Source: Clostridium_AT radicumherbarum (GTDB lineage: Bacteria; Bacillota; Clostridia; Clostridiales; Clostridiaceae). Taken from it: 64,000 bases of DNA. Positions 7,859 through 17,323 of the stretch are shown piece by piece. A program made the position numbers and the translations under genes. Where the stretch lies: the NCBI RefSeq assembly GCF_045310525.1, contig NZ_JBJHZY010000002.1:496001-560000 (forward strand), given 5' to 3'. A model generated the notes under the pieces. That model was given only the letters and a program-made list of their open reading frames with translations. It had not been told where the DNA came from and did no database searches. The first letter of the stretch is position 1, and every line of letters starts with the position of its first letter.

Positions 7859-7900
7859 GAAATCATTCTCCTTTAGCTAATTTTCTTTGTACCTATATTC

Positions 7901-7919
7901 TTAGCAAATACCGTGCCAA
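7901..7919 (-). promoter_or_regulatory. Sigma-54 (-24/-12) promoter of the gat-like PTS operon
   Basis: On the minus strand this reads TTGGCACGGTATTTGCTAA, matching the sigma-54 consensus TTGGCAC-N5-TTGC with correct GG and GC spacing. It points into the EIIA gene, whose ATG is 43 bases downstream. Its match to the nearby LevR-type activator gene makes a chance hit unlikely. Confidence 0.88.
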
Positions 7920-7966
7920 CTTTAGTGCATAGGTTTACAATTCTGAATTTTGAAAATGTTTACTTA

Positions 7967-8013
7967 AAAAGTTATGCACTATAATTTTAAAAAAACTATA
8001 GTGCATAACTTTT
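7967..8013. terminator. 17-bp palindrome: terminator of the PHP gene and possible activator site
   Basis: AAAAGTTATGCACTATA (7967-7983) pairs perfectly with 7997-8013; the right arm overlaps the PHP gene stop codon. T-rich sequence follows on the minus strand, so it can end that gene. The same arms contain TAGTGCATA, which occurs a third time at about 7923, placing these sites 5-95 bases upstream of the sigma-54 promoter where an enhancer-binding protein would sit. Confidence 0.6.
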
Positions 8014-8869
8014 AACCATTTCTTATGCTATTAATAATGCTTTTATATACTGCATATGGTACATTAAATTCACCATTGCCTATTCCAAGTCTTATGTCAG
8101 CTCTATTACCTCCATGAAAATCAGTTCCTCCAGAAGCCAACAGCTTGTACTTTTCTAAAAGATAATCTGCAAACTGCTCATCCTCTAGAGTAAAGCTTGG
8201 GTAATATTTTTCAATTCCATGGAGCCCTAAATCCTTTAAATTTTTAATTTCTTTTTCCATATCTGACTTTCTAAGACCACCGAGGCCAATATTTTTATTA
8301 TAATGTGCTAAGAAAGATCTGCCGCCCGCCTTTTTTATTATATAAATAGCTTCTTCAGCACTTAGTATTTCTTCTTTCTTGTATGGAATTGGATCCAGAT
8401 ATTTATCCCATACCTCTTGAGCACTACTACATAGCTTCTCTTCCATAAAGTATCTATGGATGTCATATCTATCTAAGTTCTTCTTTAAACTTCTTTTTAT
8501 CAAAACCTCGATGCTTATAGCTATGCCCTTCCCCTTTAGTATTTCTAGAATTTCACCTACACTCTTCTCCCTAGCTGTCCTAATTCCTTTATAAACCTTT
8601 AGAAATTCCTCATTGTATATATCTATGCCAAGTCCCAATATATGCAGTAATCTGCCTTCACCATAGGATACACTTAATTCTACTCCACTCAAGTAATCTA
8701 TAGAACATTTCTCTGCTTCCTCCCTAGCTTCCTCATTTCCTTCAATGCTGTCATGGTCCGTTATAGAAATAGCACTTAATCCTGTTTTTTTTGCAATATT
8801 AATAATTTCTTTAGGGCTATTTGTTCCATCTGAATTATAGGTATGTACATGTAAATCAATGCCATTCAT
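8012..8869 (-). CDS. PHP-domain phosphoesterase (TrpH/RNase AM-like)
   Basis: A 285-residue PHP protein. Metal-binding motifs DLHVHTYNSDG (H7, H9, D14), ITDHDS near residue 37 and GVELS near 62 are present. Close relatives such as E. coli YciV/RNase AM act on 5'-ends of RNA or on 3',5'-bisphosphonucleotides; the exact substrate here is unknown. It is a single gene upstream of the PTS operon on the same strand, ended by a palindromic terminator. GGAGC lies before the ATG. Confidence 0.75.
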   Translation of the reverse strand: MNGIDLHVHTYNSDGTNSPKEIINIAKKTGLSAISITDHDSIEGNEEAREEAEKCSIDYLSGVELSVSYGEGRLLHILGLGIDIYNEEFLKVYKGIRTAREKSVGEILEILKGKGIAISIEVLIKRSLKKNLDRYDIHRYFMEEKLCSSAQEVWDKYLDPIPYKKEEILSAEEAIYIIKKAGGRSFLAHYNKNIGLGGLRKSDMEKEIKNLKDLGLHGIEKYYPSFTLEDEQFADYLLEKYKLLASGGTDFHGGNRADIRLGIGNGEFNVPYAVYKSIINSIRNG

Positions 8870-9048
8870 AGTATATTCAAGCTCCTTTCAACTTTTATTT
8901 AAATAATTTAACAACTATTGTTGTCACAGTATAAAAATTAATAACAGGTATATTTCATAAAATTGCATTTGTATTTACAATTTAATTATATTATGATAAA
9001 AATGAATATAATAGCAAGGAAAATTTTATGCTTAAGGAGGTGAATGTT

Positions 9049-9243
9049 GTGAAGATAGCTTTATGGTACATTTCCGTATTTGTTGCATTAGTGCTTTTTC
9101 TATTATCACTAGTATATAAAAACTTTTACCTAGCAATCATAGCCTTTGCTGTAGCACTATTCCTAGAAAGGTACACTAAAAAAATACCACCTCCTAAGGC
9201 CTTTGATAAGTTTAAAAGTACTAACTTTAAGAAGAAAAAATAG
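9049..9243 (+). CDS. Small two-helix membrane protein
   Basis: A 64-residue protein with two hydrophobic segments (about residues 3-22 and 25-42) and a very basic tail ending in KKKK. I chose the GTG at 9049 because AAGGAGG is 8 bases upstream; the ATG at 9028 lies before that site. It ends 12 bases before the LevR-type activator and is likely co-transcribed with it. I do not recognise a family. Confidence 0.6.
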   Translation: MKIALWYISVFVALVLFLLSLVYKNFYLAIIAFAVALFLERYTKKIPPPKAFDKFKSTNFKKKK

Positions 9244-9254
9244 TAGGTGATATT

Positions 9255-12083
9255 TTGAAAAACATCGATGCAGTAAACGATTATATAACTAATAAACTAA
9301 CTCTAGACTACATTAATGATTGCATAAAAAATCAAAACTATTTTGGAGTATATACAAGTGATATAGAAAAGAATCTGCATATTGTAAGAAATAATGCCAG
9401 CACTATTTTAAATACTCTTTTTAAACAGAATAAACTTGTAAAAATAAATTCAAGACCTGTTTCCTTTTTTCCAAAAGCTATTTTAGCTTCTTTAAATTTG
9501 ATAAATAGTGAAGAAACAAACCTTGTATATAGCCTGCAAGATTTTAAGACCTTGCTTAGCTCACTCAAATCTGGGGAAGCCACAGGCAAAAGTGAAGATA
9601 ATATCTCTGAAGACCCCTTCACTCAATTAGTTGGTGCTAACAACAGTCTTATAAATCAAATCGGACAAGCTAAAGCTGCGCTTATGTATCCTCCAAAAGG
9701 ACTTCACACTTTGCTGCTTGGAGAAAGCGGTGTTGGTAAGAGCACCTTTGCCTCCTCCATGTATGAATATGCTAAAGTAAATAAAGGCTTAGATGAAGGT
9801 TCTTTTCCTTTTGTAGCTTTTAACTGTTCTGACTACTTTAATAACCCTCAGCTTTTACTTTCTGAGCTTTTTGGACATGTTAAGGGCTCCTTTACTGGTG
9901 CAAATTCTGATAAAGAAGGCTTAGTAGCCAAAGCAAATGGTGGTATCTTATTCCTTGATGAAGTGCACAGACTTCCTCCTGATGGACAAGAAATGCTTTT
10001 TTATCTTATTGATAAAGGACAGTATCACAAATTAGGAGAATCCGGTAATACAAATAAGAGCAATGTGATGATAATTGCTGCCACTACTGAAGAACCAAAT
10101 GAGGCACTTTTAACAACTTTTTTAAGGAGAATTCCTGTAGTAATAACCCTGCCCTCATTTAGAGAAAAGGCTATAGAGGAAAAGATGGAGATTATAGAAA
10201 CTCTCTTTTATTATGAGTGCATAAATCTAAACAAAGATATTAGAATTTCCCCGGAGGTTTTAAAAGCCCTAGCCCTATATCCATTTAAGGGTGGTAATAT
10301 AGGACAGCTGAAGTCAGAGATAAAGCTAGTTTGTGCAAAGTCATTTTTAAATTACATTAAAAATAAAAATAACATTTCAATAGAGTTTGAAATGCTTAGT
10401 AAAGATATTATTGATTATGTTTTTAGCAATAATAAAATAAATATTAACGATAAAAACTATATGGATATGATTAATGAATACTTAGTTTTATTCCCTGGAA
10501 ATAAACGATATTCTTATGTAGAAAAAGCAAACGATAACATATATGATAAGATAAATGACTATATAAAGAAGCTTAAAGATTCTGAGCTTAGTAGTCAGCA
10601 GTTTGATTTAAAAATCGAAAACTTAATTGATGAACATTTTAAATATATGCTTAATAATATTAGTGCAGCAGGACTCAATAAGAGTACATTATACAAGGTA
10701 ATACCAAAAGAAGTAGTTGATTTATCTGCTGGCCTAATAAATATAGCTGAAGAAGAACTAAACGTTAGCCTTAATCCAAAATTTATTTTTGCCTTTGCTT
10801 TTCACATAAATGGTTTACTACAAAGAATCAGAGAAGGAAAGCTAATAGTTAATTCCAATATACTCAAGGTAAGATCTGAATATCCTAGCGAATATAATGC
10901 TTCTAAAGTTCTAATAAAAAAAATCAGTGACACCTTTGGTGTAATAGTGCCCGAGGATGAAAAAGGATTTTTATCAATATTACTTGCAAACAACAAACTA
11001 GACTCCTGCATTGATTCAAAAATAGGTATAATAGTTATCTGCCACGGCCAAAGCACTGCATCCAGCATGGCAGAAGTAGCTAATAAGCTGCTTAACACCA
11101 ACATTGTAAAAGCTATAGATATGCCTTTGGATTCTAGTGTTGACAGCATTTATAATGCGCTGAAGAATACTGCCTTAGCTGCAAATAAAGGACATGGAAT
11201 CTTGCTTGCAGTAGACATGGGTTCGCTATGTAATTTTGGAGATAAACTAGAAAGGGAAACTTCAATAAAGATAAAAACAATAGCTAACATCTCTACCCTT
11301 CTTCTTTTAGAAGCTGTGAGAAAAATAATGTACAGCAATGACGATTTAGACACTATATATACCTCACTAGCAGCAGTTGATACTATTACAGCTGTAAGTG
11401 CTTCTGAAAAAAAGAAAGCTATTGTTACCTTATGCGTAACAGGGCAAGGCACAGGCATGATGGCTAAGCAGATATTATGTCAAAATCTTGATGAAAAATA
11501 TAAAAAGGGTATCGAATTAATAGTTACAAACTACTCAGAAGTAAAAAATAATATAAAAAGCCTTACAGACAAATATGATATTTTAGCCTTTGTAGGAAGC
11601 ATAAATCCTAATATCGGTATACCTTACTTTCCAATTAATAAAATTTTAAGTTCTCAGTTTAAAGAGGAATTTTCAAAATATCTAGATACAAAAATTCAGG
11701 GCACAAGCCATAATCAATCTTACGAAAAGAATGTATTTAAAAGTGTTTATGAGCTTTCTAAGGATATGCTGGAGCAATACTTAAAATTTGTTAATCCAAA
11801 GATTGCAGTAGCCAATATTAAAAATTTTATCATTAAAATGGGCCTTGATGATTCTATCAGCAATAAGGACAATATAATGGACTTAATTCTTCATATGGGC
11901 TGTATGCTGGATAGATGTATTCACGGCGACAAGGTCAGATTTGATAATGTTGAAGAGTTTAAGCTGAATAACCCAAAGCAATTTGCAGCTGCAAGAGAAG
12001 CCTGTGACATACTTGGTGCAGAATACGATATAGACATCAATGATGATGAGGTGTGCTATATTATAAAAGTCATTAATAAATAA
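9255..12083 (+). CDS. LevR-type sigma-54-dependent PTS regulator
   Basis: A 942-residue activator with a TTG start behind AGGTGA. Order of domains: N-terminal winged helix (about 1-75); AAA+ sigma-54 activation domain (about 130-370) with Walker A GESGVGKS near 153, the sigma-54-contacting loop GSFTGA near 212 (consensus GAFTGA) and Walker B ILFLDE near 230; PRD1 (about 450-560); EIIA-Man-like domain with CHGQS near 596; EIIB-Gat-like domain with CVTGQG near 726; and PRD2 (about 830-940). PTS phosphorylation of these domains tunes activity. The sigma-54 promoter at 7901 is the obvious target. Confidence 0.9.
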   Translation: MKNIDAVNDYITNKLTLDYINDCIKNQNYFGVYTSDIEKNLHIVRNNASTILNTLFKQNKLVKINSRPVSFFPKAILASLNLINSEETNLVYSLQDFKTLLSSLKSGEATGKSEDNISEDPFTQLVGANNSLINQIGQAKAALMYPPKGLHTLLLGESGVGKSTFASSMYEYAKVNKGLDEGSFPFVAFNCSDYFNNPQLLLSELFGHVKGSFTGANSDKEGLVAKANGGILFLDEVHRLPPDGQEMLFYLIDKGQYHKLGESGNTNKSNVMIIAATTEEPNEALLTTFLRRIPVVITLPSFREKAIEEKMEIIETLFYYECINLNKDIRISPEVLKALALYPFKGGNIGQLKSEIKLVCAKSFLNYIKNKNNISIEFEMLSKDIIDYVFSNNKININDKNYMDMINEYLVLFPGNKRYSYVEKANDNIYDKINDYIKKLKDSELSSQQFDLKIENLIDEHFKYMLNNISAAGLNKSTLYKVIPKEVVDLSAGLINIAEEELNVSLNPKFIFAFAFHINGLLQRIREGKLIVNSNILKVRSEYPSEYNASKVLIKKISDTFGVIVPEDEKGFLSILLANNKLDSCIDSKIGIIVICHGQSTASSMAEVANKLLNTNIVKAIDMPLDSSVDSIYNALKNTALAANKGHGILLAVDMGSLCNFGDKLERETSIKIKTIANISTLLLLEAVRKIMYSNDDLDTIYTSLAAVDTITAVSASEKKKAIVTLCVTGQGTGMMAKQILCQNLDEKYKKGIELIVTNYSEVKNNIKSLTDKYDILAFVGSINPNIGIPYFPINKILSSQFKEEFSKYLDTKIQGTSHNQSYEKNVFKSVYELSKDMLEQYLKFVNPKIAVANIKNFIIKMGLDDSISNKDNIMDLILHMGCMLDRCIHGDKVRFDNVEEFKLNNPKQFAAAREACDILGAEYDIDINDDEVCYIIKVINK

Positions 12084-12113
12084 GCTGTTTATTAACTCAA
12101 CTTTCGCAGTAAC

Positions 12114-12201
12114 CTCTTTGTTTATAAATTATTTAAAAGTAATTAACAGTTAATATTTATTATTGTCACATTACTGACATAATGAAAAGCTAATATATAA
12201 A
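12114..12201 (+). promoter_or_regulatory. Conserved upstream region of small-RNA candidate, copy B
   Basis: Nearly identical to the region at 1693. It holds ATTAACAGTTAAT (12142-12154), -35 CTGACA (12174-12179), a 16-bp spacer and -10 TATAAA (12196-12201). Confidence 0.6.
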
Positions 12202-12206
12202 CATAG

Positions 12207-12288
12207 CAAGACAAGAGTTCCCCATTATAATAAATATTATTTTTTAAGCAGCTGATTAGTCCCCCTTTTCAGCTGCTCTTTATTTTTT
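12207..12288 (+). ncRNA. Candidate small RNA, copy B
   Basis: Begins with AGCAAGACAAGAGTTCCCC, followed by an AT-rich linker and a 9-bp hairpin (12247-12255 with 12269-12277). The loop is TTAGTCCCCCTTT and a T-rich tail follows. The hairpin may also terminate the LevR-type gene upstream and the convergent gene at 12288. Confidence 0.55.
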
Positions 12289-12674
12289 CATTTATCTATT
12301 CCTTTAACATTTATTATATTTTGATAATATGAGAATAAAGGTATATCCAAACCATATGCCTTAACTTCGTATTTTTTATGAAGTCCCAATCCCCAATAAA
12401 TATCTTCAGACAAAAATTTTAATTCTAGCAAACTATTAGTATCTTGAAATATTTTTATTTTACCATCTTCAGTTTGAGAATATATTAAATACTTGTCAGT
12501 GTTATTACTTTTTATTATTCTTTTATTTGTAATGGTTACTATATAAGTATTTCTCAAAAAATGCGGAAAAACCATAATTACACCTATAATTACTATAATA
12601 CTAATTATTACTGCTCCAATCCTAAATTTAATAAAATTATTATTTCTAAAATGATAATTACTTCTTTTTATCAT
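12288..12674 (-). CDS. DUF1523-like membrane-anchored protein
   Basis: A 128-residue protein with one N-terminal transmembrane segment (about residues 18-38), then an extracytoplasmic domain containing YIVTITNKRI, KYLIYS and EDIYWGLGLHKKYEV. The pattern resembles the DUF1523 family as I remember it. Function is unknown. A decayed partial copy, including the adjoining hairpin, is present at 23619-23862, so this segment has been duplicated. Confidence 0.55.
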   Translation of the reverse strand: MIKRSNYHFRNNNFIKFRIGAVIISIIVIIGVIMVFPHFLRNTYIVTITNKRIIKSNNTDKYLIYSQTEDGKIKIFQDTNSLLELKFLSEDIYWGLGLHKKYEVKAYGLDIPLFSYYQNIINVKGIDK

Positions 12675-12883
12675 GTACTCTCCTTAATATTAATAATTTT
12701 ATTCTCTTTAATACTTATTCCTTTTCTTTTAACATTATTATATTGTAGGTGTAAATATTTAGATAAAATTAGAACCCTGCAATATATATCCTTATAACTG
12801 TACATATTATTTATGAGTTTATAAACCTCTTTACATCAGTTAATTCTATATTTTACAACAATAATATAATAAATTGTAAGAAT
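12675..12883. other. AT-rich intergenic DNA, no gene seen
   Basis: About 210 bases upstream of the DUF1523-like gene. I see no convincing coding frame; it probably holds that gene's promoter. The terminator at 12884-12924 closes the region. Confidence 0.4.
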
Positions 12884-12924
12884 AAAAAATAACTTCAACT
12901 TGCAAAAAGCTGAAGTTATTTTTT
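12884..12924. terminator. Terminator after kbaY
   Basis: AAAAAATAACTTCA (12884-12897) pairs perfectly with 12911-12924, 14 bp with A- and T-runs at the ends. It is usable in both directions and ends the kbaZ-kbaY transcript. Confidence 0.8.
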
Positions 12925-12988
12925 ATTTAATATAATTTATATATAACATTGACGCATGTAAGGCATATATATTTTAAGAAAACATATT

Positions 12989-13846
12989 CTAAACTCTGTT
13001 TGCACTTCCACAAACTTCAATTTTATGTTTAATAATTTCTTTCATTGCTGCTTTAGCAGGTGTTAAGTATTTTCTTGGATCACTTTCATCTGGATTTTCC
13101 TCAAAATATTTTTTAATTGCATTTGAAAAAGGAATTTTTAGGTCTGTGGCAATATTCACTTTGTTTATACCAAGCTCTATAGCCTTTCTTACCAACTCAT
13201 CTGGGACATCGGATGCTCCGTGAAGTACTAAAGGAATATCCACAATTGCTCTTATCTTTTTTAATCTTTCAAAATCTAGCTTAGGCTTCCCTTTATATAA
13301 GCCATGTGCTGTCCCTATTGCAACAGCCAACGAATCAATACCAGTTCTCTTAACAAATTCAACAGCACTATCCGGGTCCGTATAAGCAGCATCTTTATTA
13401 TCAACTACCAGATCGTCCTCTTTCCCGCCTAGCATTCCAAGCTCTGCTTCCACAGTTGCTCCATAAAGGTGTGCATATTGGACAACAGCTTTTGTAATTT
13501 TAATATTTTCTTCAAATAATTCACGAGACGCATCTATCATACATGACTTAAAGCCTGTATTTATATTCTTTTTAATCTCTATTGGATTTTCAAAGTGATC
13601 TAAATGGATTGACATAGGTATATCATATTTATTAGAAGCTGTTTTGACAATAGAAACAACATATTCTGCCCCTGCATAATCGATGGTTCCTGGTGTTCCA
13701 GCAAGAATTACAGGAGACCTCATTTCAAAAGCAGTTTCTACAACCACCTGAATAGTTTCCAGATTATGAATATTAAAAGCAGGAACTGCATAATGATCCT
13801 TCATTGCGTTTATCAAAATATCTTTTGTAGATAAAATTTTATTCAT
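12989..13846 (-). CDS. kbaY: Tagatose-1,6-bisphosphate aldolase, catalytic subunit
   Basis: A 285-residue class II aldolase of the GatY/KbaY type. Zinc and catalytic residues are visible: SIHLDH (D83, H84), GTAHG (H179) and LVLHGAS (H208). It cleaves tagatose-1,6-bisphosphate to DHAP and glyceraldehyde-3-phosphate. It follows kbaZ, its stabilising partner, by about 60 bases, with GGAGG before the ATG. Placement with agaS and nagA assigns it to N-acetylgalactosamine breakdown rather than galactitol. Confidence 0.9.
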   Translation of the reverse strand: MNKILSTKDILINAMKDHYAVPAFNIHNLETIQVVVETAFEMRSPVILAGTPGTIDYAGAEYVVSIVKTASNKYDIPMSIHLDHFENPIEIKKNINTGFKSCMIDASRELFEENIKITKAVVQYAHLYGATVEAELGMLGGKEDDLVVDNKDAAYTDPDSAVEFVKRTGIDSLAVAIGTAHGLYKGKPKLDFERLKKIRAIVDIPLVLHGASDVPDELVRKAIELGINKVNIATDLKIPFSNAIKKYFEENPDESDPRKYLTPAKAAMKEIIKHKIEVCGSANRV

Positions 13847-13905
13847 TCTGAACCTCCACTTTAATTAATGTAATGATGTTTCTGCAAGTAAAATTGACCC
13901 TCATG

Positions 13906-15219
13906 TTATGGATTTGTTGCATATATATAATCTTCTATGCAATCAATTATTATACCCTTTAATAGAGCTTCTGGATCATTTTTAAGTTTGTTATTTCTTA
14001 TTTTTTCATACTGCAAAGGCATAAACTGCTTAATCAGTGTCAATGGAATTTCTCTTGTTCTCAAATTATCTATTAGTAACTTAACTGATTCCTTTACATC
14101 TTCTAAAGGAAGATAATATCTGCATCTATCTGAATAACTATACTTTCTAGCAAACCTTACTTTTTCTGAAGTACCATGGTAATGCTTTTGCCAGTTATCA
14201 GGCTTTTTCAACATTTGCTTATCAAGTGTTTCAATAAAATTCGAGAGTTGAATTTCAGGATTATACCTAAACAATTCATTTTCCATATAATTCAAAGAAT
14301 ATAACCCTTCTCTAAGAGCAAATGTCAGAGCAGGCCCAACTTTTAATATAGCAATACCATCTTGTACCATAGCTTTTAAAGAATTTGCAGTTTGATAATC
14401 TGTAGAATGGCCTTCAAATACAAAATTGGGATACTTTTTAAGTGTCTCTATCAAATTCTTTGCTTCTTCCCTATTGTAATCATGAACAGATTCATCCCCA
14501 AATTCTACGCCAGGCTGTACAACCACTGCAATGACATATTCCCAAGCCTCTATCAAATTATTCATAACAAATGCTTCTTTAAAAGTATCAACGGTATTTT
14601 CAAAGTCAGACACCTTTGTAACACTCACCAAATCCTCTTCTTCCTGACTTCCCCCTGGAATAGGCACCTCACTTCCAATTATGTAAACAGGATGTATAGC
14701 GCCAGCATCTTTTTTTATTAACTCTCCAAAAGCTTTTTCTGCTTCTAAGCAAAGTTTAGATCCTCTTTCTGCTATAATTTTTGTATTAAACTGAGCAGAA
14801 TTATTGTCTTCCTTCAATTTCATACTTGTATCTATGTGTATTTTTGTAAAACCTGCAAGTACATATTCTCTAATAAGTTCTGCAGACTTTTGCATTGCTT
14901 CTATAGTATTTTCATTCTGCCATGTAAGTGGGCCTAAGTGATCTCCACCTAAAATTATTTTTTCCAGTGGAAATTTAACCTTTTCTGCAATTGAATAAAC
15001 AAACTCTTTAAAGTCTTTAGGCTTCATCCCAGTATATCCACCAAATTGATTTACCTGATTAGCAGTAGCTTCTATTAATGCATAATCACCATTGGAAAGT
15101 GCTCTCTCTAAAACTGCTTCAATTACATATTCATTTGCACTGCAAGCCGAATATATACCTTTTTTAATGCCTTTTTTTTGACTTTTTACTATTTCTATCA
15201 ATGGGTTTACATTACTCAC
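13906..15219 (-). CDS. kbaZ: Tagatose-bisphosphate aldolase, non-catalytic subunit (KbaZ/GatZ)
   Basis: A 437-residue member of the KbaZ/GatZ family, with family-type segments such as GGDHLGPLTW, EAELGMLG-independent core HIDTSM and FEGHSTDYQ. In E. coli these proteins are needed for full activity and stability of the KbaY/GatY aldolase. It starts with a GTG 6 bases after GGAGG, 17 bases behind the HAD gene. It is the usual length and has no visible defects. Confidence 0.88.
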   Translation of the reverse strand: MSNVNPLIEIVKSQKKGIKKGIYSACSANEYVIEAVLERALSNGDYALIEATANQVNQFGGYTGMKPKDFKEFVYSIAEKVKFPLEKIILGGDHLGPLTWQNENTIEAMQKSAELIREYVLAGFTKIHIDTSMKLKEDNNSAQFNTKIIAERGSKLCLEAEKAFGELIKKDAGAIHPVYIIGSEVPIPGGSQEEEDLVSVTKVSDFENTVDTFKEAFVMNNLIEAWEYVIAVVVQPGVEFGDESVHDYNREEAKNLIETLKKYPNFVFEGHSTDYQTANSLKAMVQDGIAILKVGPALTFALREGLYSLNYMENELFRYNPEIQLSNFIETLDKQMLKKPDNWQKHYHGTSEKVRFARKYSYSDRCRYYLPLEDVKESVKLLIDNLRTREIPLTLIKQFMPLQYEKIRNNKLKNDPEALLKGIIIDCIEDYIYATNP

Positions 15220-15236
15220 AATACTCCTCCTGACTA

Positions 15237-15896
15237 TTATTCTAAATGCCTTAATAAATCTAAAGGCTGACTTAATGTTAAATCAAACTTTTCTATCTCT
15301 TCTTTACTCCCAAAACCGTAAGCTGCCCCAACAGTAATAATATTATTTGCATCTCCTGCTTCATAATCTTTACACTTATCGCCCATAATTATAAAGCCAC
15401 CCTTTGGACCGCCTTTTATTATTTCTTCTACCATTTTTATTTTCTCTGGTTGATTACATTTTATATTGTCAAAAAAAGAATATATATTACTGTTTCTCAA
15501 TGCAAAATTCACGTGCTGAGTTGATCCCGTGCTAGCAATAAAAAGATTATATCCTTTTAACTTTAATACACTTAGCATTTCCATTACTCCTGGAAAAAGA
15601 AGCTTTTCTTTTAATTTTTCCATAATAATATGTTCTTTCTCACATACTAATTGGGCATATTTTTCTAATAAATCTTCTTCAGCTTCTGGATATAATTTAG
15701 GAAAAAAATCACAATTTGCCCAACCTATTAAGCCTGTAATTTTTTCAGCATGAGGAATAGGTAAATCAAATTCTAATGCAGCTTCCTGACATGCTTGTAC
15801 AGCTATTTGAGCTGTATTAATAAGCGTTCCATCCATGTCAAATATTATATTTCTAACCTTTTTTATTTCTTGTAATAAATCTAGTTTACTCACCAT
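15237..15896 (-). CDS. HAD-superfamily phosphatase
   Basis: A 219-residue HAD hydrolase. Motif I is IIFDMDGTLIN (residues about 17-27), motif II is FIASTGS, and the motif III/IV region is IIMGDKCKDYEAGD. The cap is alpha-helical, as in phosphoglycolate-phosphatase-like enzymes. Substrate is unknown; in this operon it may remove a sugar-phosphate by-product. Its start overlaps the tail of a decayed NagA-type gene. Confidence 0.75.
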   Translation of the reverse strand: MVSKLDLLQEIKKVRNIIFDMDGTLINTAQIAVQACQEAALEFDLPIPHAEKITGLIGWANCDFFPKLYPEAEEDLLEKYAQLVCEKEHIIMEKLKEKLLFPGVMEMLSVLKLKGYNLFIASTGSTQHVNFALRNSNIYSFFDNIKCNQPEKIKMVEEIIKGGPKGGFIIMGDKCKDYEAGDANNIITVGAAYGFGSKEEIEKFDLTLSQPLDLLRHLE

Positions 15897-15972
15897 TGAA
15901 AACTAACTCTCCTTCAATATAAGTTGCATGAACCTTTAATTCCCTAATGATATACCTATTTATTTTCACATA
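15886..15972 (-). pseudogene. Relic of a second NagA/AgaA deacetylase C-terminus
   Basis: On the minus strand one frame reads IRELKVHATYIEGELVFNGE then stop, matching the typical C-terminal end of NagA/AgaA proteins (ATYxxGELV). The rest of the gene is absent. The stop overlaps the HAD start codon. A full-length nagA is present at 17845, so a second deacetylase gene between agaS and the HAD gene appears to have been deleted. Confidence 0.55.
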
Positions 15973-16010
15973 AAATATTTTTATTACTTTTTAAATTTAA
16001 AATTCAAAAT

Positions 16011-17174
16011 TTATTTAGTGTATTTATGAATAAATACACCTTTAACAACCCTGTTAACTGTACCATCAGGTCTTGGATTATCTGGTGAAATAGATAATCT
16101 AAGTGAGTTTAATAATCCAAACACTTGTCCAAACAGCATATAATTAAATATTGTATAAACTTCTGGAACTTCTTCTCCATTTACTTCTATATATTTATCA
16201 CATAAACTATTTAATTCTTCATTTTTAGCATAACTTACAACTGCTAATTTATGATTTCCAGTATCACCATGAATTTCTCTTATAAGATCCATATCATAAA
16301 GGTTAGTATATTTATTAGTAGAATTCATAAATATAACTAAAGTATCATCATTAATTATTGATTTAGGGCCATGTCTAAATCCTAATACAGATTCGCAAAC
16401 AGTAACTACTTTTCCACTTGTAAGTTCTAAGTCTTTAAGAGCCATTTCTTGTACTAGTCCTTTTAGTATTCCAGATCCTAAATAAACTACTCTTGATGCA
16501 TTAAAATCTACTAATTCTTTTACATCCTCCCAATTATTTTCTAAAATTGAGTTTCCTTGATTAACTACTGTATCAACATATTTTTTATTTTGTTCTAAGT
16601 TATTAATATCAAATATTAATAATGATGCTAATAACATACAACTAAAAGAACTTGTCATTGCAAAACTCTTATCATTTGAAAGTTCTGGCATTAGTACACA
16701 AAGATTATCATTACTTGAAGCTGCTTTCTTTGCAAGTTCTCCATCTTTATTACATGTAATAACTAATTGTGCTATGTCCTTTACATTTTCTTCAAATATA
16801 TCATAAACTCCAACACTTTCAGGACTATTTCCTGATCTAGCATAAGATACAAGGATTGTTGGTACATCTTCTTCTACAAATTCTGCTGCATTTGATACTA
16901 AATCGGTTGTAGCTATAGCTTCTACTCTTAATTTTAACTTTTTTGCTAAGTATAAATAAATTGTATCTCCAACATAGTCTGAAGTACCAGCTCCAGTTAA
17001 AATTATTCTAGTATTACTTTTTAATTTTCTATTTAAAAAATCTTTTATTCTTTCTTCATTTTCTTTTACTATATTGTAAGTTTGTTCCCACAACTTAGGT
17101 TGTTGTCTTATTTCTGTAGCAGTATAAACTGCTCCTAGTTCCTTAATTTTGTCATCGCTCATTCCAAATAGCAT
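16011..17174 (-). CDS. agaS: AgaS-type galactosamine-6-phosphate deaminase/isomerase (SIS)
   Basis: A 387-residue protein with two SIS domains. The first sugar-phosphate loop is LTGAGTSDYVGD (about residues 60-70), and a second region has LGSGILKG. AgaS converts galactosamine-6-phosphate to tagatose-6-phosphate, releasing ammonia. GGAGG precedes the ATG. It lies between nagA and kbaZ/kbaY, exactly the step between deacetylation and aldol cleavage. Confidence 0.9.
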   Translation of the reverse strand: MLFGMSDDKIKELGAVYTATEIRQQPKLWEQTYNIVKENEERIKDFLNRKLKSNTRIILTGAGTSDYVGDTIYLYLAKKLKLRVEAIATTDLVSNAAEFVEEDVPTILVSYARSGNSPESVGVYDIFEENVKDIAQLVITCNKDGELAKKAASSNDNLCVLMPELSNDKSFAMTSSFSCMLLASLLIFDINNLEQNKKYVDTVVNQGNSILENNWEDVKELVDFNASRVVYLGSGILKGLVQEMALKDLELTSGKVVTVCESVLGFRHGPKSIINDDTLVIFMNSTNKYTNLYDMDLIREIHGDTGNHKLAVVSYAKNEELNSLCDKYIEVNGEEVPEVYTIFNYMLFGQVFGLLNSLRLSISPDNPRPDGTVNRVVKGVFIHKYTK

Positions 17175-17323
17175 TTTAATACCTCCTCATATAATTTGAT
17201 TTTTAGATATCTATAAAAACAGTTATATTGCTGTTCTTTGATAATTAATACATTGGATTTTCTATTAATTCTTTATTTTACAAATTTTCAAGTCTATTAA
17301 ACTAATTTTCTTAAAATATTACC

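Noticed and set aside
12561..12797. 78-codon plus-strand ORF upstream of the DUF1523-like gene
   Set aside because: Half of it overlaps that gene, it is low-complexity Ile/Asn/Tyr-rich, and it lacks an RBS.
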